5,076 nucleotides of DNA, taken from the NCBI GenBank assembly GCA_022565135.1, contig JADFKA010000156.1:1-5076 (forward strand), in the 5' to 3' direction. The position numbers were made by a program, and so were the translations under genes. Source of the DNA: Pseudomonadota bacterium. Lineage in GTDB: Bacteria; Pseudomonadota; Gammaproteobacteria; Steroidobacterales; Woeseiaceae. The notes under the pieces are model-generated. The model ran no database searches, had not been told where the DNA came from, and saw only the letters and a program-made list of their open reading frames with translations. Positions 1-4,502 of this stretch are shown piece after piece; position 1 is the first letter of the stretch; each line of letters begins with the position of its first letter.

Positions 1-283
1 GGTCATTGTCATCGCGTCGATAGAATCCGGATACTTCCCATCCTCGTGCAGCGGGAAACACGTAAGTCTTGCCGATTTTTCGATCAGGCTCGAGCGGATC
101 CACGACTTCCAGCGTGCCGATTTCAAGCGTCTGCTCGAGCAAATTTCGCGCGGCCGCTACGGCAGACTGCTGCATCACCCGCTCGGCTCGCGGTGCAGGG
201 TCAATGATCCAGCGATAAGCGAAGACAGCGACGACAATGCCGATGCCAAACGCGAAAATCAGTCGTGTGATTTGATGGTTCAT
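1..283 (-). CDS. Membrane-anchored protein of unknown function, C-terminus beyond window
   Basis: My translation from the ATG at 283 gives 94 residues with no stop before the window edge, so the gene is partial at its 3' end. Residues 1-6 are short and polar. Residues about 7-26 form one hydrophobic segment (LIFAFGIGIVVAVFAYRWII), which reads as a signal anchor with the rest outside the cytoplasm. A helical stretch rich in Ala and Gln follows (about 32-55), then a small domain with the motif GWEVSGFYRRDD near the window edge. The start lies 8 bp after the stop of the QueC/QueE frame. No clear Shine-Dalgarno sequence is seen (the upstream bases read ATTTCTAAC), so translation probably depends on coupling to the upstream gene. 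I do not recognise a named family. Proteins of this general look occur as hypothetical proteins in gammaproteobacteria, but that is memory, not a search. The frame is well supported; the function is unknown. Confidence 0.75.
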   Translation of the reverse strand, partial: MNHQITRLIFAFGIGIVVAVFAYRWIIDPAPRAERVMQQSAVAAARNLLEQTLEIGTLEVVDPLEPDRKIGKTYVFPAARGWEVSGFYRRDDND

Positions 284-291
284 GTTAGAAA

Positions 292-525
292 TTAATCAAT
301 GCAAAGAATCTTGTGTGTCTGCAAACTCAATTGCCACTGCGGGTGACGCAGGCAGAAATTAACGGCGGCACGTGTATTCGCCTCAAGATCTGCATCATCG
401 AGCGGTTGCAAGAAAAAATGATCAAAGTCCAGATCATCAAAGTGGTCGATCGCCCAGTAGAGACAGGTTGTCGAATCCTGCCCGCCCGATAAAAGTACGA
501 GCGCATTGTCTTTACTTACAGACAT
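292..525 (-). pseudogene. queC/queE: QueC-QueE chimeric remnant (deletion fusion of two preQ0 biosynthesis genes)
   Basis: This is an intact 77-codon frame, but it is a patchwork. Residues 1-30 match the start of QueC (7-cyano-7-deazaguanine synthase), including the PP-loop ATP-binding motif SGGQDST at 13-19 followed by TCL. Residues about 33-77 match the extreme C-terminus of QueE (7-carboxy-7-deazaguanine synthase), with FDHFFLQP at 34-41, EANTRAAV at 48-55 and the closing block HPQWQLSLQTHK at 61-72. QueC is normally about 220-240 residues and ends in a zinc-binding cysteine cluster. QueE is about 200-220 residues and carries a radical-SAM CxxxCxxC motif near its N-terminus. Both of those parts are absent, so neither reaction (CDG formation or its conversion to preQ0) is plausible. 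An in-frame deletion between adjacent queC and queE genes explains it best. The ATG lies 3 bp after the SDR stop, so the frame may still be translated by coupling. Motif recognition is strong; the deletion history is inferred, and an assembly error cannot be excluded. Confidence 0.85.
418..443. repeat. Short imperfect direct repeat at the QueC/QueE junction
   Basis: On the plus strand ATGATCAAAGT (418-428) and ATCATCAAAGT (433-443) match at 10 of 11 bases and are separated by four bases. On the coding strand they encode the residues around HFDD (28-31) and DFDHF (33-37), exactly where the protein switches from QueC-like to QueE-like. This could be microhomology linked to the deletion, or chance similarity of two Phe-Asp codon pairs. 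Confidence 0.5.
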
Positions 526-528
526 TGC

Positions 529-1608
529 CTAGCCGGACCGTCGTTTTTGCAGGGCTCGCTCGAAATCGTTCCAGTCGGGACCATCATGCGAGACGAGATA
601 ATCGCGGGTCAGCCCCTCAGACACGCGCCACAATTCGGCCGCCATGGCCTCGTCATGCAAATGCCCATCGCTCACCACCGTGACCGCGTTGCAGTCCTCG
701 AAATACTTGCCACTCGTCGAACCCAGCAGAGGGCTGGTGGCAACATAACAACTGGTCGCGGCACCTTGCTCGATCGTTTTGCCGAAGCCGAGTGCGGTAA
801 CAACCGCGAACGCGCCCTGCATGAAGCGATTCAAGTTGCGGTCGATCTCGGTATTGATCACGCCAGGGTGCAATGAATTTACCGTGATGCGGGTGCCCAT
901 GAGCAACTTCCCCAGCTGCAGCGCAAACAAGACGTTGGCGAGTTTGGAATGGCCATAGGCACGCCTGTCGGCGTAATTGCGCGAGGCTTCGAGATCACTG
1001 AACTCAATGCCACCGTCAGGCGCATCCGTGTAGGAGGAGCGGCTCGCGACTACGGCGATTCTCCCCTGCCACGACATATATAACCGTCCCAGCAGGCGGT
1101 TCACGAGGACAAAATGTCCAAGATGATTAATAACGAAGTGCTTCTCGAAGCCGTTCACGAGTTTCCGATCACCGCTGCCACCGAGGTAACCCGCATTGCA
1201 GATAAGTATGTCCAGCGGCTGATTGATCGAGCGAATGGCATCGGCACATGCGACGACCGAATCGAAGTCCGATAGCTCAAGTTGCACCGCGCTCGTCACG
1301 CCCCGTACTTTCTTGCATGCAGCCTTTGCCTTCTCGAGCGAGCGACTGGTGCCGACGACGTATGCGCCGCGCATCGCCAGGACGCGCATCGTCTCGAAAC
1401 CGATGCCAGATGTGCAGCCGGTGACAACCGCGAGCTTGCCCTGCAAATCGACACCTTCGGTGACTTCTTCGGCCGTCGAATCCTCGTCAAAATTACTGCG
1501 CGGAACGCCTTGCGTGGGTATCTTTTCGATACCGGCACACGCTGCGACTTGCGATGCCGCGACGGTGGCACCGGTTAATTGCAGAAACTTCCTGCGATCG
1601 ATGCTCAT
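529..1608 (-). CDS. Tat-exported short-chain dehydrogenase/reductase (retinol dehydrogenase/WWOX-like), possible lipoprotein
   Basis: A 359-residue NAD(P)-dependent oxidoreductase with a Rossmann fold; the substrate is unknown. Visible SDR motifs are the cofactor loop TGCTSGIG (63-70), the NAG motif (138-140), Asn161 in INHLGHF, a serine in VVASRSS (probably Ser189), and the active-site YGHSK with Tyr218 and Lys222. The order resembles retinol-dehydrogenase/WWOX-type SDRs. The N-terminus is a Tat signal: DRRKFLQL (4-11), a weakly hydrophobic stretch, then VAAC (21-24), which fits a lipobox with Cys24 as the acylated residue. A linker of about 30 residues leads to the fold. I chose the ATG at 1608 because it places the twin arginines at residues 5-6 and leaves 13 bp after the preceding stop. 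A longer frame runs to 1704, but it would overlap the upstream gene and bury the signal. The upstream GGACCGAG is a weak ribosome site. SDR identity is firm, Tat export likely and lipidation uncertain. Confidence 0.9.
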   Translation of the reverse strand: MSIDRRKFLQLTGATVAASQVAACAGIEKIPTQGVPRSNFDEDSTAEEVTEGVDLQGKLAVVTGCTSGIGFETMRVLAMRGAYVVGTSRSLEKAKAACKKVRGVTSAVQLELSDFDSVVACADAIRSINQPLDILICNAGYLGGSGDRKLVNGFEKHFVINHLGHFVLVNRLLGRLYMSWQGRIAVVASRSSYTDAPDGGIEFSDLEASRNYADRRAYGHSKLANVLFALQLGKLLMGTRITVNSLHPGVINTEIDRNLNRFMQGAFAVVTALGFGKTIEQGAATSCYVATSPLLGSTSGKYFEDCNAVTVVSDGHLHDEAMAAELWRVSEGLTRDYLVSHDGPDWNDFERALQKRRSG

Positions 1609-1621
1609 GCGCTCGGTCCGG

Positions 1622-1981
1622 TCACTTGAATAGCTTATCGGCCTCAGATTGCGAGTCGCCCGGCACTCCCGTGCTGTCCGCCGTGGCATCGAAGAGCGCA
1701 GCAAGCGCTACTTGCGCCTGCTCTGCCTCGACTTTTCGCTCCGGGTCAAATGCAGACTCACTTGGCACGAACCAGTCGCAAAAATTCAGACGGTCCTTTT
1801 CGATGACCTCTTCAGCGCCATCTTCACGACACTGCCGTGGTACGGTCGCGTCGAAATGCGTGCACATTTTGCAAACGTGCAGATAATTTTCACACTGCGG
1901 ACATTCATCTTGTCTCGACAATGGCAGCGACAACGCCGCAAGCGATGCGCCGCAGCGATAGCAACAGATGTTGTGGGTCAT
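1622..1981 (-). CDS. Small zinc-ribbon-like protein with eight paired cysteines, function unknown
   Basis: A 119-residue, probably cytoplasmic protein with no signal peptide or membrane segment. Its first 70 residues carry metal-binding cysteine pairs: C7xxC10 (CYRCG), C27xxC30 (CPQC), C37xxC40 (CKMC), then single Cys51 (PRQCRED) and Cys68 (NFCDWF). The spacing suits two structural zinc sites, C7/C10/C27/C30 as a ribbon and C37/C40/C51/C68 as a second site; this is inference. The acidic middle part (EDGAEEVIEKDR, 53-64) and the NFCDWFVP block resemble a conserved uncharacterised protein of proteobacteria that I recall without a name. The C-terminal 45 residues are Ala/Glu/Asp-rich and probably disordered. 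It appears to be the first gene of the minus-strand cluster, ending 13 bp before the SDR start. No DNA-binding motif is evident. The alternative of a rubredoxin-like redox protein seems less likely given the spread of the pairs. Confidence 0.88.
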   Translation of the reverse strand: MTHNICCYRCGASLAALSLPLSRQDECPQCENYLHVCKMCTHFDATVPRQCREDGAEEVIEKDRLNFCDWFVPSESAFDPERKVEAEQAQVALAALFDATADSTGVPGDSQSEADKLFK

Positions 1982-2009
1982 ACGACGCGCCTAGCCCGCT
2001 GAAGTCCGC

Positions 2010-2015
2010 AGTATA
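2010..2015 (-). promoter_or_regulatory. Possible -10 element for the zinc-ribbon/SDR/que operon
   Basis: Read on the minus strand this is TATACT, matching the sigma70 -10 consensus at five of six bases. It lies about 29 bp upstream of the ATG at 1981. No good -35 hexamer is found at 16-18 bp, so the call is weak. Confidence 0.3.
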
Positions 2016-2082
2016 GCCGTTTGCCCAACAAACCGGGTCGAATCGCCGTAGTCAAGTTGACCTGGGTCGGCAGAGGTTTCGC

Positions 2083-2097
2083 CACGACAAGGTCGTG
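2083..2097. repeat. Perfect short hairpin in the 182-bp intergenic region
   Basis: CACGAC, loop AAG, GTCGTG: a perfect 6-bp inverted repeat with a three-base loop, between the dehydrogenase stop and the zinc-ribbon gene. Neither strand shows a proper T-run after it, so it is not a textbook terminator. It could be a weak terminator, a protein-binding palindrome or chance. The rest of the 1982-2163 gap shows no gene, tRNA or repeat that I can support. Confidence 0.4.
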
Positions 2098-2149
2098 ATT
2101 TGAGCGTTATCCGGATTGGAAAAACACTGCTTCAGGGCTGATGTCGGGT

Positions 2150-2175
2150 AGTACTAAATTACTTTAATTAATACT
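2150..2175 (-). repeat. AT-rich imperfect hairpin spanning the dehydrogenase stop codon
   Basis: On the minus strand the arms AGTATTAATTA and TAATTTAGTACT flank the loop AAG. They form about 11 pairs, with one G-T wobble and one bulged T. The TAA stop of the dehydrogenase (2166-2164) sits at the loop. The segment is much richer in A and T than its surroundings. It lacks the GC stem and U-tract of an intrinsic terminator, so its role is unclear. Confidence 0.4.
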
Positions 2176-3195
2176 TGTATCCATCTGTTTTATAAGTAAT
2201 ACATTTGCTCCTCGTGCCTGCCCAGATTGCAAATCAAGTAGCGCCTCATTGGCCGCCTCCAGTGCATAGGTCGCAGTGGCAATTTTGAGTCCCGCATGTG
2301 CGGCCAGCGGCAGAAATTCGGCGATATCCTGCCGAGTGACATTGGCTACCGTCTTGATTTCCTTCTCCAGCCACAGATGATCCTCGTAGCGGATGTCCGC
2401 CAGCAGATGCCGATCGGCATGTTCTTTTCGAATCACATTCATGACGAGACGACCCCCCGGCCGCAGCTGCTCCAAGGCGGCGAGCACAGGTTTCCATGCC
2501 GGGGTGGTGTCAATCACTGCATGCGGTGCCGACGGTGGCTTGTCGTCGGTATCGCCACTCCAGTCCGCGCCCAACTCGAGCGCAAAGGCGCGTTTTTCCG
2601 CACTGCGCGCAAAGACGTACACGGGGCTGCCTGGGAATAGATGCCTGGCCATTTGCAACACCAGGTGTCCGGAACCACCGAATCCCGTCAATGCCAGAAC
2701 CTGGCCATTCTCCAGCCCCGTGAGCCGCAGCGCCCGATAGCCCACAGCGCCGGCGCAAAGCAGCGGGGCCGCTTCGACATCGGAGAATGCAGCCGGAATT
2801 GGGTAGGCATATGTCTCGGGCACCGTCATGTACTCTGCATAGCCACCGTTTGTATCCCGCCCTGTCGCGACAAAATCCGCATTGAGATTTTCTTTTTCGC
2901 TGCCGTCCGACGAGTGGATCCAACCAACGCCAACTCGATCACCCAGCTTGAAGCGACTGCTTCCATGCCCTTTTTCTGCGACGCAGCCCACTACTTCGTG
3001 TCCCGGTATTATCGGCAACGACGGCGGTGGAACCCGCCCTTCAATCTCGTCGAGTTCCGTATGGCAGACGCCACAGGTGGAAATTTCGATAAGAATTTCG
3101 CCAGCAGCTGGCGTCGGCCGCGGCATATCGACAAGGGACAGCGGTCTGGGGTTATCAGCAAGCAGGGCCGTTGATCGCAGAACCATCGCTCGCAT
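2164..3195 (-). CDS. Zinc-dependent alcohol dehydrogenase family protein (MDR superfamily) lacking the structural zinc site
   Basis: A 343-residue cytoplasmic medium-chain dehydrogenase of normal length for zinc-dependent alcohol dehydrogenases, expected to interconvert alcohols and aldehydes or ketones with NAD(P)H. The catalytic zinc ligands are present: Cys41 in STCGVCHTE, His66 in PGHE and Cys147 in APLLCAGAVGYRAL. The Rossmann cofactor loop is LTGFGGSGH (169-177), and RPGGRLV near residue 245 is typical of the family. Unusually, the loop that normally holds four structural-zinc cysteines reads WIHSSDGSEKENLNADF (92-108). It is shortened and contains none of them, while the flanking text (GDRVGVGW before, ATGRDTNGGYAEY after) is well kept. 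The closest type I recall is the AdhP-like/adh_fam_2 group. The ATG at 3195 is fixed by a strong ribosome site. The tail KQMDTSIN lies in AT-rich DNA and may be a short extension. Substrate is unknown. It is probably a monocistronic unit, divergent from the lipoprotein gene. Confidence 0.92.
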   Translation of the reverse strand: MRAMVLRSTALLADNPRPLSLVDMPRPTPAAGEILIEISTCGVCHTELDEIEGRVPPPSLPIIPGHEVVGCVAEKGHGSSRFKLGDRVGVGWIHSSDGSEKENLNADFVATGRDTNGGYAEYMTVPETYAYPIPAAFSDVEAAPLLCAGAVGYRALRLTGLENGQVLALTGFGGSGHLVLQMARHLFPGSPVYVFARSAEKRAFALELGADWSGDTDDKPPSAPHAVIDTTPAWKPVLAALEQLRPGGRLVMNVIRKEHADRHLLADIRYEDHLWLEKEIKTVANVTRQDIAEFLPLAAHAGLKIATATYALEAANEALLDLQSGQARGANVLLIKQMDTSIN

Positions 3196-3202
3196 GGGAT
3201 AG

Positions 3203-3209
3203 CTCCTTT
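3203..3209 (-). promoter_or_regulatory. Strong ribosome binding site of the alcohol dehydrogenase
   Basis: On the minus strand AAAGGAG lies seven bases before the ATG at 3195. This near-perfect Shine-Dalgarno sequence decides the start over the internal Met4. Confidence 0.8.
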
Positions 3210-3225
3210 ACGACTCGAGACCGAC

Positions 3226-3231
3226 AGTATA
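3226..3231 (-). promoter_or_regulatory. Possible -10 element for the alcohol dehydrogenase gene
   Basis: On the minus strand the hexamer is TATACT, the same as the one proposed for the downstream operon, about 30 bp before the start codon. A convincing -35 at 16-18 bp is missing; TTGATG lies only 12 bp upstream. The overlapping TATAT on the plus strand could equally serve the divergent gene at 3277. Confidence 0.3.
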
Positions 3232-3276
3232 TGGTTCGCGTGCCATCAACCAGAACCCATCTCAACAATTAAAAAT

Positions 3277-3858
3277 ATGCGTAACGATCCAGTATCACCC
3301 GTCGTGCTTGCCGCGGCACTCAGCGCCTGCGCGCTCGAACCCGAGCTATTAAACAGCGAACGCATTGGTGAGCGTTTTGGCAGCTACGGAATCGAGATAC
3401 TCGATAACGAGTCCGGCATACGTCGCTCGAGCTTGTACAGTATCGAAAACGACCGGCGCGTGTGCCGCACTTACGCAATGGTAGAGTTTCTTGATCAGGC
3501 GTCTCGTGAAGTAGCCGACGCGCATGAAGAAATTCTCGCTGGCAACTCGATTGGTGCAACGTTCAAGGCCACCGGCTGGCAAATCAGGAAAGAGACGCTG
3601 CACGTCGGCAGCATGCCTCTCAGGGACTCGCAACATGCCATTGCCACGCTCATGCATCTGCACGAGTCTGCAATTCTTAGCACGCATGCGTACCGGCTAA
3701 TTCTCAAGAAAAACTCACGATCAGTTCATTACGCGACCATCATCGAAACACATCATCCGGAATATCTGACCGAGTCCGAGTTGCATCAACTCTATGATCT
3801 GAACCCTGATTCGAAGCTGGAGCCACAAGAGTTGAGAGCGCTCACCGACCTAGCCTGA
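3277..3858 (+). CDS. Probable lipoprotein of unknown function
   Basis: A 193-residue protein with a short hydrophobic leader (SPVVLAAALSAC, 7-18) ending in the lipobox LSAC, so Cys18 would be acylated. Ala19 at +2 favours outer-membrane sorting. The n-region is atypical: it has only Arg2 and carries Asp4, so this could be a weak or mis-started signal. The mature part begins with an ERFGSYGIEIL block (32-42), continues with RRVCRTYAMVEF (60-71) and GATFKATGWQIRKETL (about 93-108), and ends with YATIIETHHPEYLTESELHQLYDL. This block order recalls conserved hypothetical proteins of gammaproteobacteria, but I know no function. No Shine-Dalgarno sequence precedes the ATG; the upstream bases are A/T-rich (AATTAAAAAT). 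No other ATG lies in frame upstream within the intergenic region. The gene is divergent from the dehydrogenase and 85 bp ahead of the next gene. The coding frame is clear; lipidation is likely but not certain. Confidence 0.83.
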   Translation: MRNDPVSPVVLAAALSACALEPELLNSERIGERFGSYGIEILDNESGIRRSSLYSIENDRRVCRTYAMVEFLDQASREVADAHEEILAGNSIGATFKATGWQIRKETLHVGSMPLRDSQHAIATLMHLHESAILSTHAYRLILKKNSRSVHYATIIETHHPEYLTESELHQLYDLNPDSKLEPQELRALTDLA

Positions 3859-3862
3859 ACAC

Positions 3863-3891
3863 TGCAGCAGCTTGTTTGTCGCATTGCTGCA
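3863..3891 (+). other. Hairpin after the lipoprotein gene
   Basis: TGCAGCA (3863-3869) and TGCTGCA (3885-3891) form a perfect 7-bp stem around a 15-base loop, starting five bases after the stop codon. No T-run follows, so it is at best a weak terminator or 3'-end stabiliser. Its right arm overlaps the proposed -35 element of the next gene. Confidence 0.35.
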
Positions 3892-3913
3892 ATCCGACTA
3901 CACTTGCGATAAT
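3884..3913 (+). promoter_or_regulatory. Probable sigma70 promoter (extended -10) for the SnoaL-like gene
   Basis: A -35-like TTGCTG (3884-3889), an 18-bp spacer, then GATAAT (3908-3913) preceded by TGC, which fits an extended -10. Transcription would start near 3920, leaving a leader of about 24 bases before the ATG at 3944. The -10 is good and the -35 is weak (three of six). Confidence 0.45.
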
Positions 3914-3931
3914 TCTGCGCACCATTACAAT

Positions 3932-3935
3932 GAGG
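3932..3935 (+). promoter_or_regulatory. Ribosome binding site that fixes the start at 3944
   Basis: GAGG lies eight bases before the ATG at 3944. It supports this start over a TTG at 3872, which would bury the signal peptide 24 residues deep. Confidence 0.6.
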
Positions 3936-3943
3936 CAAGAGCG

Positions 3944-4405
3944 ATGAAATTAATCGGCAAGCTCATACTCACAACCACTGGCGTACTACTGCTCGGCGTC
4001 AGTCCGGCGTTCGCTCAAAGTGACGCGGATGACGAGGCCGATGTCTGGGCCACGATCGAAGCACAATGGGAAGCCGAGGCGAAGGGCGACAAGAAATGGG
4101 CCAATCGTCTTCTGACCGATGATTTTTCCGGTTGGGGCAAGAATTCGCCGGCACCACGCTCAAAATCTTCCACAATAATGTGGGACCGGTTCAAAGACGC
4201 GCAGGGAAAAACGATTGCCCACGAGCTTTATCCACTGGACATCAAGGTGCACGGAGACGTTGCGATCGCGCACTATCTCTACACCAGTGCGTTCCAGGAC
4301 AAGGACAATAAGGTCAAGGTGGATAACGGCCGATTTACGGACGTTTTGGTCAGAACCGAGGATGGCTGGAAATTCATCGCCTGGCATGGGGGCGATGATG
4401 ATTAG
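3944..4405 (+). CDS. Secreted SnoaL-like/DUF4440-type protein (NTF2 fold)
   Basis: A 153-residue protein with a clear Sec signal peptide: Lys2 and Lys6, a hydrophobic core LILTTTGVLLLG (7-18) and the cleavage motif AFA before Gln25. The mature 129 residues look like a small NTF2-fold domain. An N-terminal helix VWATIEAQWEAEAKGDKKWANRLL-type stretch (34-57) leads into DDFSGWG (59-65). A strand follows around LDIKVHGDVAIAHYLYTS, then a polar turn, then GRFTDVLVRTEDGWKFIAWHGG (to about 150). The pattern of an alternating strand ending in W-K-F-I-A-W-H is typical of the DUF4440/SnoaL-like group. Members are catalytically diverse or non-enzymatic, so no reaction is assigned. The very acidic segment after cleavage (SDADDEAD) and the DDD end are unremarkable for a periplasmic protein. 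The gene likely has its own promoter and lies 97 bp ahead of the DUF3300 gene. Confidence 0.88.
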   Translation: MKLIGKLILTTTGVLLLGVSPAFAQSDADDEADVWATIEAQWEAEAKGDKKWANRLLTDDFSGWGKNSPAPRSKSSTIMWDRFKDAQGKTIAHELYPLDIKVHGDVAIAHYLYTSAFQDKDNKVKVDNGRFTDVLVRTEDGWKFIAWHGGDDD

Positions 4406-4423
4406 TTGATGTCGTGCAGGTTA

Positions 4424-4448
4424 AGCGCTGGTTCAGCTAGCCTGCGCT
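4424..4448 (+). terminator. Weak candidate terminator after the SnoaL-like gene
   Basis: AGCGC-T-GGTT pairs with AGCC-T-GCGCT around the loop CAGCT, with one T-T mismatch and one G-T wobble. ATTCTT follows, which is only partly T-rich. It lies 18 bp after the stop at 4405. Read-through into the DUF3300 gene is quite possible. Confidence 0.35.
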
Positions 4449-4463
4449 ATTCTTGGCCTAACA

Positions 4464-4479
4464 TCGACGAGTTCGTCGA
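4464..4479. repeat. Perfect inverted repeat upstream of the DUF3300 gene
   Basis: TCGACGA-GT-TCGTCGA is a perfect 7-bp inverted repeat with a two-base centre, ending 15 bp before the ribosome site of the next gene. It could be an operator-like palindrome or a hairpin in the leader. No T-run follows, so it is not a terminator. Confidence 0.4.
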
Positions 4480-4502
4480 AGATCAATGGACCTGGAGGCG
4501 CT

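Noticed and set aside
292..525. A genuine small single-domain protein rather than a remnant
   Set aside because: The two halves match non-homologous parts of two different known enzymes, which is better explained by gene fusion through deletion.
1609..1704. N-terminal extension of the SDR frame up to 1704
   Set aside because: It would overlap the zinc-ribbon gene by 83 bases and place the Tat motif 36 residues inside; the ATG at 1608 gives a normal signal peptide.
1223..2002. Plus-strand open frames opposite the SDR and zinc-ribbon genes
   Set aside because: They are antisense shadows of recognised genes with no domain signal.
2083..2097. Intrinsic terminator at the CACGAC hairpin
   Set aside because: The stem is only six pairs and no U-tract follows on either strand.
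1982..2163. preQ1 riboswitch or small RNA in the gap before the que-containing operon
   Set aside because: No recognisable preQ1 aptamer layout or conserved RNA motif was seen; only a short hairpin and a possible -10.
2296..3202. Several long plus-strand open frames opposite the alcohol dehydrogenase
   Set aside because: They lie antisense to a well-supported gene, show low-complexity Arg/Pro/Ser composition and have no recognisable motifs.
3872..3943. Upstream TTG start for the SnoaL-like protein
   Set aside because: The ATG at 3944 has a ribosome site and begins a standard Sec signal peptide; the extension also overlaps the proposed promoter.
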